64,000 bases of DNA from Vallicoccus soli (lineage in GTDB: Bacteria; Actinomycetota; Actinomycetes; Motilibacterales; Motilibacteraceae). The DNA is taken from contig NZ_QZEZ01000002.1 of assembly GCF_003594885.1 (NCBI RefSeq), forward strand, positions 186,001-250,000, given 5' to 3'. Position numbers and translations under genes: made by a program. Shown one piece after another: positions 8,650 to 18,110 of this stretch. The notes under the pieces are model-generated. The model had not been told where the DNA came from, made no database searches, and saw only the letters and a program-made list of their open reading frames with translations. Every line of letters begins with the position of its first letter. Positions within the stretch are counted from its first letter, which is position 1.

Positions 8650-9930
8650 TCACCCCCCGCCCCGGCGTGTCGCGCGCGGTTCCGTCGCGGCGCCCCGCCG
8701 GTCGACGAGCGCGGCCGGGCGGACCGCCCCGGCGCCGAAGCGCAGCACCGCCCGGTCGACCGCCAGCTCGGCCTCGCGCCACCCCTCGGCGCGCTCGTCG
8801 AGCACGAGCTGGCGGGGGGTGCGCTCGGTGTCGGAGAGGCCCTCGACCCGCACCCCGACCAGGCGGAGCCGGGCGCGGTCGAGGCCGAGGGCGTCGTACA
8901 GCTGGCGGGCCGTGGCGTAGACGACCCGGCCGACGTCGGTGGCCTCGCGCAAGGTCCTGGCCCGGGTGATCGTCGTGAAGTCCGCGAACCGGACCTTCAG
9001 CGTGACGGTCCGCCCCTGCTGCCCGCCCGCGCGCAGCCGGGCGGCGACCCGCTCGGACAGGCGCAGCAGCTCGCGGCGCACCACCTCGGGGTCGTCGACG
9101 TCGCGGGCGAAGGTCTCCTCCGCGCCGACGCTGCGCTCGGGCTCCTGGGCGACGACGCGCCGCTCGTCGCGGCCCCAGGACAGCGCGTGCAGGTGCGCGC
9201 CGGCGGTCGGGCCGAGCACCCGCTGCAGGGTGCGCACGGGGGTGTGGGCGACCTCCCCGACCGTGCGCAGCCCGAAGCGCAGGAGCGTCGCCTCGGTCGC
9301 GGGGCCCACCCCCCACAGCGCGCCCACGGGCAGCGGGTGGAGGAACTCCACGACCTCGTCGCGGGGCACGACGAGGAGCCCGTCGGGCTTGCTGCGGGTC
9401 GAGGCGAGCTTGGCCACGAACTTCGTCGAGGCGACGCCCACCGAGCAGGTGATGCCCTGCTCGTCGGCGATGCGGTCGCGGATGCGCTGGCCCAGCACCG
9501 CGGGGCTGCCCCAGCGGCGCAGGGCGCCGGCCACGTCGAGGAACGCCTCGTCGAGCGAGAGCGGCTCGACGAGCGGCGTCACCGCGCGGAACACCTCCAT
9601 GACGCCCGCGGAGACCCGGGCGTACTCCTCGGGGTCGGGCCGCAGCACCACCGCCGACGGGCACAGCCGGCGGGCGCGCGACATCGGCATCGCCGAGTGG
9701 ACGCCGTGGGCGCGCGCCTCGTACGTCGCGGAGAGGACCACGCCCCGGCTGTCGCCGCCGCCGACGATGACCGGCAGCCCGTGCAGGTCGGGGCGCTCGC
9801 GCAGCGACACCGACGCGTAGAAGGCGTCCATGTCGACGTGCAGCACCGTGCAGCCGGTGTCGTCGGGCGCCCCGGCCCCGGCGGGGCGCCGGGTGCCGGC
9901 ACCGGACCGCTCGAGCTGGCGCCGGCTCAC
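8650..9930 (-). CDS. dinB: DNA polymerase IV (Y family)
   Basis: DinB is a translesion polymerase. Catalytic carboxylates are visible in HVDMDAFYASV (D33) and SLDEAFLDV (D127, E128), with F37/Y38 in the steric-gate region, the DNA-binding HhH region LWGVGPATEATLLRFG, and a little-finger domain with VTLKVRFADF. Length (426) is somewhat above the usual 350-400. It follows a methyltransferase gene and is close to the dnaE2 operon, so it may serve with that mutasome; no separate ImuB-like gene is present in the window. The GTG start is the only start near the domain boundary. Confidence 0.95.
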   Translation of the reverse strand: MSRRQLERSGAGTRRPAGAGAPDDTGCTVLHVDMDAFYASVSLRERPDLHGLPVIVGGGDSRGVVLSATYEARAHGVHSAMPMSRARRLCPSAVVLRPDPEEYARVSAGVMEVFRAVTPLVEPLSLDEAFLDVAGALRRWGSPAVLGQRIRDRIADEQGITCSVGVASTKFVAKLASTRSKPDGLLVVPRDEVVEFLHPLPVGALWGVGPATEATLLRFGLRTVGEVAHTPVRTLQRVLGPTAGAHLHALSWGRDERRVVAQEPERSVGAEETFARDVDDPEVVRRELLRLSERVAARLRAGGQQGRTVTLKVRFADFTTITRARTLREATDVGRVVYATARQLYDALGLDRARLRLVGVRVEGLSDTERTPRQLVLDERAEGWREAELAVDRAVLRFGAGAVRPAALVDRRGAATEPRATRRGGG

Positions 9931-9984
9931 GACCCGCCCCCCGGCGGGTGCGGGACCGCGGGCCGGCCCGCGCCGGGGCGGGTG

Positions 9985-10782
9985 CTAGCCGCGGACGGCG
10001 AGGACGTGCAGCTGCGTGGCGATCGCGGCGAGGGCGGGGTGGGACGACGCGGCGGCCTCGAGGGCGAGCAGGGCGTCCGCGGCCCCCGGCTCGGCGTCGA
10101 CGAGCGCCCCCGGTACGAGGTCGGTGAGCACGCGGACCCCGTGCACCCGCTCCACCCGCAGGCCGGCGGCCTCGACGAGCCCGCTGAGCTCGCCCGGCGT
10201 GAACCGGCGCGGGACCGGGTCGCCGCTCCCCCAGCGCCCGTCGGGGTCGTCGAGGGCGTGGCGGGCCTCGCCGAAGTGCCCGGCGAGGGCGCGCGCGAGC
10301 ACGACGGCGGTGCGGTTGGCCGCGAGCAGGCTGAGCGTGCCGACGGGGCGCAGGGCGCGCACGAGGTGCCCGACCGCCTCCTGCGGGTCGTCGACGTGCT
10401 CGAGCACGCCGTGGCAGACGACGACGTCGGCCGACGCCGCGTCGACGACGCCGAGCAGCCCGCTCGTGTCGCCCTGCACGGCGCGGACCCGGTCGCTGAC
10501 GCCGGCCTCGGCCGCGCGGCGCTCGAGCGCGGCGAGGGCATCGGGGCTGGGGTCCACGACGGTCGTGCGGTGCCCGGCGAGGGCGAGGGGCACCGCCGAG
10601 CCGCCGGTGCCGCCGCCCACGTCGAGCACGTCGAGGGCCTCGCGGCCGAGGGCCTCGCCCTGGCGGGCGACGGCCTCGCGCAGCGCGCCCTCCACGAGGG
10701 CGGTGCGCAGCGCGCTGCGGGCCCGGGAGCGCTCGCCGGCCCCGCCGGCGGGGCCTGGACGGGCGGACGGGCGCTCGACCAC
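9985..10782 (-). CDS. Class I SAM-dependent methyltransferase
   Basis: The 265-residue protein has the Rossmann motif I VLDVGGGTGGSAVPLALAG, followed by VVDPSPDALAALERRA and VVCHGVLEHVDDPQEAVGHL, typical of class I methyltransferases acting on small molecules, lipids or quinones. No substrate can be assigned. I chose the GTG at 10782 because GAGGAG precedes it by seven bases; the frame remains open upstream. The gene sits between dnaE2 and dinB in the same orientation, a common order in actinobacteria. Confidence 0.88.
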   Translation of the reverse strand: MVERPSARPGPAGGAGERSRARSALRTALVEGALREAVARQGEALGREALDVLDVGGGTGGSAVPLALAGHRTTVVDPSPDALAALERRAAEAGVSDRVRAVQGDTSGLLGVVDAASADVVVCHGVLEHVDDPQEAVGHLVRALRPVGTLSLLAANRTAVVLARALAGHFGEARHALDDPDGRWGSGDPVPRRFTPGELSGLVEAAGLRVERVHGVRVLTDLVPGALVDAEPGAADALLALEAAASSHPALAAIATQLHVLAVRG

Positions 10783-10881
10783 GGGTGGTCTCCTCGGGGG
10801 GCTCGCCGGCCCCGGGGGGCGCGGACGACGACGGCTGCGGGCGGGGCCCACCCTAGTGAGGCCGGGGCCGGGCCGAGCGGC

Positions 10882-13800
10882 TCACGCACCGGAGCTGCCC
10901 GGGCTCGAGTGCCAGAGCTTGCGCGGGGCGCTCTTGGAGTCGCCGCCGGCCGGCTTGACGTCGGCGTAGGGCGACTGGCGGAACCCGCTGGCGTGCACGA
11001 GGACCCGCCGCCCGCCGAGCGCCGGGCCCATCCCGCCGGCGCGGCGCTGCGGGGCCCCCGCGGGGTCGTCGCCGCCGAACTCGCGCGGCTCGTACACCTC
11101 CGCCGAGCCGCCCACCGGCGGGCGGGCCATCACCGGCCGGCTCGCCCGGCTCTCGGCCGCGCCGGCGACGGCCTGCTCGGTGACGCCGGACACCGGCGCG
11201 CGCAGGCCGTGCGTGAGCCCCATGACCGCCTCCATGCCGCCCTCCTGCCAGGCGGCGAAGAGCGCCGGCAGCTCCCAGCAGCCGGTGGCCCGCATCGAGA
11301 CCCCGCGCGGGCCGGTGCGGCGCAGCACCCCCCGCACGACGAGCAGCCAGGAGTGGAAGACCGTCGCGGCGTAGGGGCCCTGGGCGTCCTCGAAGAAGGT
11401 GGCGTCGACCGGGCCCGTCGCGTCGTCGAGCGTCACGAAGACGACGCGGCGCCCGGAGCGGATCGGCGGGGTCTGGGTGGCCACCTTGACGCCGGCGACG
11501 AGCAGGTCGGACCCGCTGCGGCGGTGGCGCATCTCCGGCGCGCGGGTCGTGCCGAGCTCGTCGAGGAACGGGCGGTAGAAGTCGACGACGTGCCGGCTGA
11601 CGTCGAGCCCGAGCACCTCGAGCTCGGCGCGGACCCGGTCGGCCCCGCTCATCTCGGGCAGCCCGCTGGGCTGCGCCTCGTCGGGGGCGTCGCCCAGCTC
11701 GAGGGCGAGCTGCACGGGCTCGGGCTCCACCGCGCGCGGCGCCCGCGACTGGCGGGCGGCGAGCCGGTGCGCGTCAGCGCCGGGGCGCCCCCGCTCGCGG
11801 GTGGTGACGAGCTCGGCGTCGACCGCCGCGCGGGCGAGCGCGCCGGCCCGCGCCGCGGCGGCGTCGGCCGCCGGGTCGGGCCCGGCGCCCGCAGCACCCG
11901 GGGCCCCCGGGGCCCCCGCCCCGGGAGCACCGCCAGCGCTCGCAGCACCGGAACCCGCAGCGGCACCACCGCCGGGCGCCCCGCGCCCCCGGCGCCGCGA
12001 GGCCCCGCGGGCGGCGCGCGCGGTCGCGCGGGACCAGCGGTCGAGCTCGGCGACCTGCAGGAGCAGGTCGCGGCGGGTCACCTGCCCCCGGCGGCGCCGG
12101 GCCGGGGCGGGCGGCATGGCGAGGAGCACGTCGTCGTCCCCGTTCCCGCTCCCCCCGCCCTGCCCGTCCCCGCCCCCCGTGCCGGCGGGCAGCGCCAGCC
12201 CCGCGCCGAGGGAGGTGCCGATGCCGTAGAGCCCGTCGAACGCGCCGGCGACGACGAGCCGCTCGACGACGGGCCGGGACGTGCCGGTGCGGTGCCAGAA
12301 GTCGGCGAGGGAGCCGTACGGGCGCCCGGCGAGGATGCGCGCGACCTCGGCCTCGGAGATGCCCTTGACGTCGGACAGGCCCAGGCGGATGCCGTGCGCC
12401 CGCGCGTCGGGCAGCCCCGGCTCGGGTGCCTGGCGCGGCGCGCGGCCGAGGACGACCGGCGGCGGCTCGTCGTAGGGCGCGACGCGCTCCACGTGGTAGC
12501 CGGCCCCGGAGCGGTTGACGTCGAGGCCGAGCACGGCGATGCCGAACTGGCGTGCGTCGTCGAGGATGAGCCGCTTGGGGTACATCCCGGGGTCGTGGGT
12601 GAGCACCCCGGCGAGGAACGCGGCGGTGTGGTGCGCCTTGAGCCAGGCCGACTGGTAGGTGGGCAGGGCGAAGGCGGCGGCGTGGGCCTTGCAGAAGCCG
12701 AAGGACGCGAAGGCCTTGAGCACCTCCCACACCCGGTCGACGACGGCCCGGTCGTAGCCGCGGTCGCGGGCGAGCGGGCGGAACCACGCCTCGACCTCGG
12801 GCTGGGTCTCCGGCGAGCCGAGGGCGCGGCGGGCCTCGTCGGCCTCGGCGAGGGTGCAGCCGGTGAGGGCCTCGACGATGCGCAGCACCTGCTCGTGGAA
12901 GACGACGACGCCGCACGTCTCCTCGAGGGCGGGGCGCAGGTCCTCGTGGAGGTACTCCGCGTCGCGCCACCCCTGCCGGGCCATGAGGAACGGCGTCACC
13001 ATGTCGCTCTTGACCGGGCCGGGCCGGAACAGCGAGATGTCGGTGATGAGGTCGCCGAAGGTCTCGGGGGCGAACTTGCCGACGAGCTCGCGCTGGCCGG
13101 GCGACTCGATCTGGAAGCACCCGAGGGTGCGGGTGGACTGGATGAGCCGGTACGTCGCGGGGTCGTCGAGCGGCACGGCGTCGAGGTCGACCTCGACGCC
13201 GTCGACCCGGGCGACCTCGGCCGCGGCGTGCGCCATCGCCGACTGCATGCGCACCCCGAGCACGTCGAGCTTGAGCAGGCCGAGGTCCTCGACGTCGTCC
13301 TTGTCGAACTGGCTCATGGGGAAGCCCATCCAGCTGGCCTCGACGGGGGTGCGGTCGAGCAGCGTGGTGTCGGACAGCAGGACCCCGCAGGGGTGCAGCG
13401 CGACGTGCCGGGGCAGGCCGTCGAGGCGCTCGACGAGCCGGAAGAGCAGGTCGAGGCGGGCCGCGCCGATGCCCGAGGCCCGCAGCTCCGGCAGCTCGGC
13501 GAGGGCGAGGCGCGCGTCGCGGGCGCGGATGTGCGGGAACGCCTTGGCGAGCGCGTCGACCTCGCCCGGGGGCAGGCCGAGCGCGGCGCCGACGTCGCGG
13601 ATGGCGTGGCGCACCCGGTAGGTGTCCATCATCGACACGCAGGTGCAGCGGTCGCCGCCGTAGCGCTCGAGGATGCGCTCGTAGATCTCGGTGCGCCGGG
13701 CGGACTCGACGTCGACGTCGATGTCGGGCAGCTGCGCGCGCAGCGGGGACAGGAAGCGCTCCATGAGCAGGCCGTGCGCCAGCGGGTCGACGCCGGAGAC

Positions 13801-15078
13801 GCCGAGCAGGTAGTTGACGAGGCTGCCCGCGCCCGAGCCGCGGGCGGCGCAGCGCACGCCCATGCCCTTGATGAGGTCGACGACGTCGGCGACGGTGAGG
13901 AAGTACGACGGGTAGCCCAGGCGCCGCACGACCTCGAGCTCGTCGTCGAGCCGGCCCTGCACCGCCCGCCGCTGCCCGTCCGACGCCCCGGGGTAGCGGG
14001 TCGGCACGGCCTCCTCGCAGCGCCGGCGCAGCAGGACGTCGGCCGGCACCCGCCGCCCGTCCTCGAGCACCGCGCCGCTGACCACGTCGAGCTCGGGGAA
14101 GCGGACCTCCCCGATGCCGAGGTCGCGGCGCGGGTCGACCGCGCAGCGCTCGGCCAGGCGGCGGGTGCCGGCCAGCAGCTGCGCGGCCCCGCCGGACGGG
14201 CCGGAGCCGTCGAGCCCGGCCGCGCGCGCCACCTCGTCGGCGACGAGGGCCATCTCCTTGCCGCCCTTGAGGTAGCCCTCGGCGGTGCGCCGGTCGACGT
14301 GGCGCACGTCGAGGGCGACGAGCCGGCGGGCCGCGTCGAGGACGTCGGCGGTGGGGGCGTCGGAGCGGTCGGCGTAGCGCACCGCGTTGGAGAGCACCGC
14401 GCCGAGCCCCTCCTCGCGGGCGAGGCCGAGGACCCGGGCGGCGCGCACGGTGTCGCCGTCGCCGCGGTGCGAGACCACCTCGAGCTGCAGGTCGCCGGGG
14501 CCGGTGGCCTCGCGCCAGCGGCGCAGCACCGCGCGGGCGAGGTCGGGCCGGCGGGCGGCGAGGGCGCGGGCGGGCTCGGACTGCGGGCCGAGCAGGACGA
14601 CGAGCCCGCCCTCCCCCGCCAGGTCCACGTGCTCGGCGACGAGGTCGAGGGTGCTCACCGGCCGGCCCCGCTCGCCGCGCAGGTGCGTCGCGGACACCAG
14701 CCGGCACAGCGCCGCCCAGCCGGGCCCGCTCGTGGCGAGCAGGGTGACCCGCGGGTGGCGCGGGTCGACCGAGGCGCCCCCGCGCGCGGGGGTGCGCCGC
14801 GCCGCGGCGGCGCCCGCCGCGCCGCGCAGCGCGGGGTGGACCCCCTGGAGCAGCCCGGTGGGCTCCACCGCGAGGTCGACGCCGAGGATCGGGCGGACCC
14901 CCGCGGCCTGGCAGGCCTTGACGAACTTCACCGCGCCGTAGGTGCCGTCGCGGTCGGTGAGGGCGAGCGCGTCCTGGCCGAGGTCGGCCGCGCGGCCCAC
15001 GAGGACGTGGGGCAGCGAGGCGCCGTACCGCAGCGAGTAGCCGGACGCGACGTGCAGGTGGACGAACGGGTCGCTCAC
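10882..15078 (-). CDS. dnaE2: Error-prone DNA polymerase III alpha, DnaE2
   Basis: This 1398-residue polymerase begins with a PHP domain (VHLHVASGYSLRYGAS) and carries the catalytic PDIDVD motif near residues 450-455, then GMGVRCAARGSGAGSLVNYLLG and the tandem HhH/OB-fold C-terminus. It lies in an operon with HEPN and DUF6504 genes, the usual actinobacterial dnaE2 setting, and a LexA box heads that operon, so it is likely SOS-induced for mutagenic bypass. The GTG at 15078 overlaps the HEPN stop. A Gly/Ala/Pro-rich insert precedes the OB region, and VQLALEL there resembles a clamp-binding peptide. Confidence 0.93.
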   Translation of the reverse strand: MSDPFVHLHVASGYSLRYGASLPHVLVGRAADLGQDALALTDRDGTYGAVKFVKACQAAGVRPILGVDLAVEPTGLLQGVHPALRGAAGAAAARRTPARGGASVDPRHPRVTLLATSGPGWAALCRLVSATHLRGERGRPVSTLDLVAEHVDLAGEGGLVVLLGPQSEPARALAARRPDLARAVLRRWREATGPGDLQLEVVSHRGDGDTVRAARVLGLAREEGLGAVLSNAVRYADRSDAPTADVLDAARRLVALDVRHVDRRTAEGYLKGGKEMALVADEVARAAGLDGSGPSGGAAQLLAGTRRLAERCAVDPRRDLGIGEVRFPELDVVSGAVLEDGRRVPADVLLRRRCEEAVPTRYPGASDGQRRAVQGRLDDELEVVRRLGYPSYFLTVADVVDLIKGMGVRCAARGSGAGSLVNYLLGVSGVDPLAHGLLMERFLSPLRAQLPDIDVDVESARRTEIYERILERYGGDRCTCVSMMDTYRVRHAIRDVGAALGLPPGEVDALAKAFPHIRARDARLALAELPELRASGIGAARLDLLFRLVERLDGLPRHVALHPCGVLLSDTTLLDRTPVEASWMGFPMSQFDKDDVEDLGLLKLDVLGVRMQSAMAHAAAEVARVDGVEVDLDAVPLDDPATYRLIQSTRTLGCFQIESPGQRELVGKFAPETFGDLITDISLFRPGPVKSDMVTPFLMARQGWRDAEYLHEDLRPALEETCGVVVFHEQVLRIVEALTGCTLAEADEARRALGSPETQPEVEAWFRPLARDRGYDRAVVDRVWEVLKAFASFGFCKAHAAAFALPTYQSAWLKAHHTAAFLAGVLTHDPGMYPKRLILDDARQFGIAVLGLDVNRSGAGYHVERVAPYDEPPPVVLGRAPRQAPEPGLPDARAHGIRLGLSDVKGISEAEVARILAGRPYGSLADFWHRTGTSRPVVERLVVAGAFDGLYGIGTSLGAGLALPAGTGGGDGQGGGSGNGDDDVLLAMPPAPARRRRGQVTRRDLLLQVAELDRWSRATARAARGASRRRGRGAPGGGAAAGSGAASAGGAPGAGAPGAPGAAGAGPDPAADAAAARAGALARAAVDAELVTTRERGRPGADAHRLAARQSRAPRAVEPEPVQLALELGDAPDEAQPSGLPEMSGADRVRAELEVLGLDVSRHVVDFYRPFLDELGTTRAPEMRHRRSGSDLLVAGVKVATQTPPIRSGRRVVFVTLDDATGPVDATFFEDAQGPYAATVFHSWLLVVRGVLRRTGPRGVSMRATGCWELPALFAAWQEGGMEAVMGLTHGLRAPVSGVTEQAVAGAAESRASRPVMARPPVGGSAEVYEPREFGGDDPAGAPQRRAGGMGPALGGRRVLVHASGFRQSPYADVKPAGGDSKSAPRKLWHSSPGSSGA

Positions 15079-15626
15079 GCGGGCCCGCCCCCGCGGTGCT
15101 CGTGGGGCGGCGACGGCAGGGCCGGCTGGACGGTGAGCCCGAGCGTCGTCTCCACGAGGGCCAGGAACGCCTCGACGTCGCGCAGCAGGTCGTCGGCCTC
15201 GCGGGTGCTCACGGCGCGGCGCAGCCCGGCCTCGGCGGCGGCCCGCTTGCCGGCGCCGGCGGCGAAGAACGCCGCCCACTCCCCGAGCTCGGGCGCGGCG
15301 TCGGCGAGCAGCACCCAGGCACTGCGCGGGGAGGAGCGCCGCCCGGCCGGGCGGGCGCGCACGGCGAGCACGGCCGCGGCACCGCGCAGCGCGGCGAGGT
15401 GGGCCCCCGCGTAGCGCTCGGCGTCGTCGTCGGCGAGCGCCGCGGCGGCGGCGCCGCGGTGGGCCAGGCGCAGCAGGTCGAGGGCGGCGACGGGGACCGG
15501 CGCGCCGTAGGGGCGGGCGGGCGGGCGGGTGGGCACGGGCTCGGCGCCGCGGGCGGACCGGGCGGCCCGCTCGGAGCGGGCGGAGCGGGCGGAGCGGGCG
15601 AGGGGGGTGCGGGTGCCGGTGCTCAT
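15075..15626 (-). CDS. SAV_6107-type HEPN domain protein
   Basis: The 183-residue protein has a disordered Arg/Ser/Ala-rich N-terminus of about 40 residues, then an all-helical domain. It contains an R-x4-H motif, RYAGAH (R71, H76), which is the catalytic signature of HEPN ribonucleases. The family is found beside dnaE2 and DUF6504 genes in actinobacteria, and no activity is established. The stop overlaps the dnaE2 GTG, implying coupled translation. Family assignment rests on context plus motif. Confidence 0.8.
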   Translation of the reverse strand: MSTGTRTPLARSARSARSERAARSARGAEPVPTRPPARPYGAPVPVAALDLLRLAHRGAAAAALADDDAERYAGAHLAALRGAAAVLAVRARPAGRRSSPRSAWVLLADAAPELGEWAAFFAAGAGKRAAAEAGLRRAVSTREADDLLRDVEAFLALVETTLGLTVQPALPSPPHEHRGGGPA

Positions 15627-15636
15627 CGTCGGCGCC

Positions 15637-15984
15637 TCAGTCCATCGCTCGGGCGAGCGTCCAGGACCCGGAGGCCCCGTCGAGGCACAGGTCGTAGACG
15701 CCGCTGCCGGCCGCGCGCCCCGCGCTGGCCTCCACCCGCCACACCTCGCGCTCGGCGTCGTCGACGGCGAGCCCGCCGAGGGGCGGCGCCCCGGTCCCGC
15801 CGTCGGCGCCGGCCACGTCGGTGCCCAGCAGCGCCCGCGCCCCGGCCCCGCTCCACCACGTGCCGACCTCGACCCAGTGGTCGAGGACGTCGCGCACGAC
15901 GTAGAGCCGGCCGCGCCACAGGAACTGCGCGGGCTCGTCGTCGCGGCGTCGCACGTCCACCTGCTCGTCGTAGCGCCGGGTCAT
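15637..15984 (-). CDS. DUF6504 family protein
   Basis: This 115-residue protein begins MTRRYDEQVDVRRRDDEPAQFLWRGRLYVVRDVLDHWVEVG, a pattern seen in small actinobacterial proteins encoded next to Y-family or DnaE2 polymerases. The C-terminus has VYDLCLDGASGSWTLARAMD. Function is unknown; context suggests a mutasome accessory. The ATG at 15984 is preceded by GGGGAGGCGGC. It is the first gene of the operon headed by the LexA box. Confidence 0.85.
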   Translation of the reverse strand: MTRRYDEQVDVRRRDDEPAQFLWRGRLYVVRDVLDHWVEVGTWWSGAGARALLGTDVAGADGGTGAPPLGGLAVDDAEREVWRVEASAGRAAGSGVYDLCLDGASGSWTLARAMD

Positions 15985-16007
15985 GCCGCCTCCCCTGTCG
16001 TGCACCC

Positions 16008-16116
16008 GAGGGCGGCGCGCAGCCGCCCTCCCGTCCGGACCCGGCAGCGGCGGGGGAAGGCGCCGCGACGGGTCGCCACCGCTCCGGGCGGGCGCTTCCC
16101 CACGCCCGCCCGGAGC
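16008..16116 (-). promoter_or_regulatory. Two perfect hairpins in the dnaE2 operon leader
   Basis: On the minus-strand transcript a 14-bp perfect stem (16103-16116 with 16081-16094, 8-nt loop) is followed by a 9-bp perfect stem (16022-16030 with 16008-16016, 5-nt loop) ending about 20 bases before the DUF6504 ribosome site. Neither follows a gene stop, so they are leader structures, not simple terminators. The 15985-16412 gap otherwise holds the LexA box and no gene. Confidence 0.6.
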
Positions 16117-16179
16117 GGCGGTTGCGTACCCTCCAGGGGTGCGGGGGTCGAACGACCGCGCCCCCGGAGGGCACCTGCC

Positions 16180-16193
16180 CGAACATCTGTTCG
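16180..16193. promoter_or_regulatory. LexA (SOS) box
   Basis: CGAACATCTGTTCG is a perfect palindrome matching the core of the actinobacterial LexA operator GAAC-N4-GTTC with flanking C/G; the consensus is TCGAAC-N4-GTTCGA and only the outer left T is missing. It lies about 195 bases upstream of the DUF6504-HEPN-dnaE2 operon. It also lies 220 bases before the divergent PHP gene, but the mutasome is the expected target. Confidence 0.8.
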
Positions 16194-16412
16194 AACAGGA
16201 CGAGAGTAAACCTCCCCGCCGCCCGCCGCGTCAACGCGGGCCCCGGCCCCGAGGCTTCACCCGCCCGCCCCCCGCCGGACCCCCGCCCGCCGCCCCCGCG
16301 CCCCGGGGCCCCGGCACGGTCGGGGCGCGCGCGAGCACCCCCGGCCACGAGCCGCGAGGGGGCGCCCCGCGCGACCCCGGACGAGCAGGACGCGAGCAGC
16401 GGAGGCACCGGA

Positions 16413-18110
16413 ATGCCCCACGGGCACGAGCACGACCACGACCACCACCACGAGCACCACCACCACGGCGCGGGGCAGGGGGCGCCGGACTGGGCCGACC
16501 CCGCCGACGACCGCCCGCTGTCGGTCTCGCGCCGGCGGTTCCTCGCCGGCGTGGGCGCCACGGGAGCGGCCGCCGTCGTCGCGGGCCCCGGTGCCGCCGC
16601 CCCCGCGAGCGCGGCCGAGGCGCAGGTGCGCACGACGAACGCGTGGGGCCCGCGGCGCTACCTCGCCGGCGACCACCACATCCACACCACGTACTCCCCC
16701 GACGCGATGTACGAGGTCGCCACGCAGGTCGCGCAGGCCCGCCGGTACGGCCTCGACTGGGTCGTCATGACCGACCACGGCGGCGTCGCGCACCAGAAGC
16801 TGTCGATCGACCAGATCACCCCGGAGATCGAGGCGGCCCGCCGGGCCTTCAAGGACGTCCTCGTCTACCAGGGCCTGGAGTGGAACATCCCCGGCGCCGA
16901 GCACGCGACCGTGTTCCTGCCCCCGGGCCGGCGCACGGTGGAGGTCCTCAAGGCGTTCGAGGGGGCGTACGACGGCGGGATCCTCGCCGACACCGGCGTC
17001 ATCGCGCGCTCGACGTCGTCCGAGGGCGAGCCGTACGCGCTGGAGGCGCTGCGCTTCCTGGAGGCGCAGGTGCTCTCCGGCCGCGTCCCGATCGCGCTCA
17101 TGCTCGCCAACCACCCGGCCCGCCGCGGCATCGACAGCCCGCACGAGCTGCGCGGCTGGCGCGACAGCGCGCCGGGCGTGGCGATCGGCATGGAGGGCGC
17201 GCCGGGGCACCAGGCGGCGGGCATCCCCGTGGAGCAGGGCGGCCTCGGCGACGACCGCGGCTACTACGGCGGCGCCCCCTCGCCGGACAGCTTTCCGGGC
17301 TACGACCCGACCGAGGACGAGAACCCGTACCGGACCTACGGCGGCTTCGACTGGATGACGGCCAAGCTCGGCGGCGTCTGGGACTCGCTGCTCGCCGAGG
17401 GCCGCGGCTGGTGGGTGACCGCGACGTCGGACTCGCACCAGGTGCACCTCGACACCCGCGTGCAGGGCCCGCTCGACTTCGAGCAGTACGGGCAGAAGGG
17501 CGCGCCGGTCGAGACCGGCACCCCGCAGGTGCGCGGCGACTTCTGGCCGGGCTTCTACTCCAGCACGGTCGTCGGGTCGCGCTCGCGGGCGTACGTCGAC
17601 CTCATGCGCGGCCTGCAGGCCGGCGAGGTCCTCGCCGTGCACGGCCGGGTCATCGACGGGCTGGACCTGCGGGTGCGCTCGCTCGGCGAGGGCGACCGGC
17701 GCGGCGTGACGCTGGGCGGGCGGACGTACGTGCGCCGCGGCGACGACGTCGAGGTCACCGCGACCGTGCACCTGGCCGGCGGGCCGAACTTCTCCGGGGA
17801 GATCCCCCGCCTGGCCAAGGTCGACCTCATCGCCGGCCCGGTGACCGGCCCGGCGGTGGACCGCGACACCATGACGGCGCCGGGCACGCAGCTCGTCGAC
17901 ACCTTCGAGGTGCCCTCGCGCCGGCGCGGCACCTTCCGCGTGAAGTACGTCTTCCGCGACGTGGACGGCCCGTTCTACCTGCGCCTGCGCGGCTCGGACG
18001 GCAACCGGCTGACCGCGGACGGCGGCCCGGTGCAGGACGTGCCGGGCGACGCGGACCCGTGGTCGGACCTGTGGTTCTACGCCAACCCGGTCTTCGTGGA
18101 CGTCCTCTGA
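16413..18110 (+). CDS. Tat-exported PHP-domain metallohydrolase (CehA/McbA-like)
   Basis: The 565-residue protein has a Tat signal (SRRRFLAGVGATGAAAVVAG near residues 39-58) ending at an ASA-type cleavage site. A PHP metal-binding fold follows: GDHHIHTTYSPD (H89, H91), VMTDHGG, the glutamate in YQGLEW, and a late TSDSHQVH. CehA/McbA-like enzymes hydrolyse phosphoesters or carbamate esters, but the substrate here is unknown. The pre-signal region is a His-rich tract (12 of residues 3-18 are His) that could bind metal before folded export. GGAGG lies nine bases before the ATG. Confidence 0.88.
   Translation: MPHGHEHDHDHHHEHHHHGAGQGAPDWADPADDRPLSVSRRRFLAGVGATGAAAVVAGPGAAAPASAAEAQVRTTNAWGPRRYLAGDHHIHTTYSPDAMYEVATQVAQARRYGLDWVVMTDHGGVAHQKLSIDQITPEIEAARRAFKDVLVYQGLEWNIPGAEHATVFLPPGRRTVEVLKAFEGAYDGGILADTGVIARSTSSEGEPYALEALRFLEAQVLSGRVPIALMLANHPARRGIDSPHELRGWRDSAPGVAIGMEGAPGHQAAGIPVEQGGLGDDRGYYGGAPSPDSFPGYDPTEDENPYRTYGGFDWMTAKLGGVWDSLLAEGRGWWVTATSDSHQVHLDTRVQGPLDFEQYGQKGAPVETGTPQVRGDFWPGFYSSTVVGSRSRAYVDLMRGLQAGEVLAVHGRVIDGLDLRVRSLGEGDRRGVTLGGRTYVRRGDDVEVTATVHLAGGPNFSGEIPRLAKVDLIAGPVTGPAVDRDTMTAPGTQLVDTFEVPSRRRGTFRVKYVFRDVDGPFYLRLRGSDGNRLTADGGPVQDVPGDADPWSDLWFYANPVFVDVL

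Noticed and set aside
8623..15414. A 2263-codon open frame on the plus strand
   Set aside because: It is the antisense shadow of dinB, the methyltransferase and dnaE2; extreme GC removes stop codons. No domain is recognisable and composition is reversed-strand Ala/Arg/Gly.
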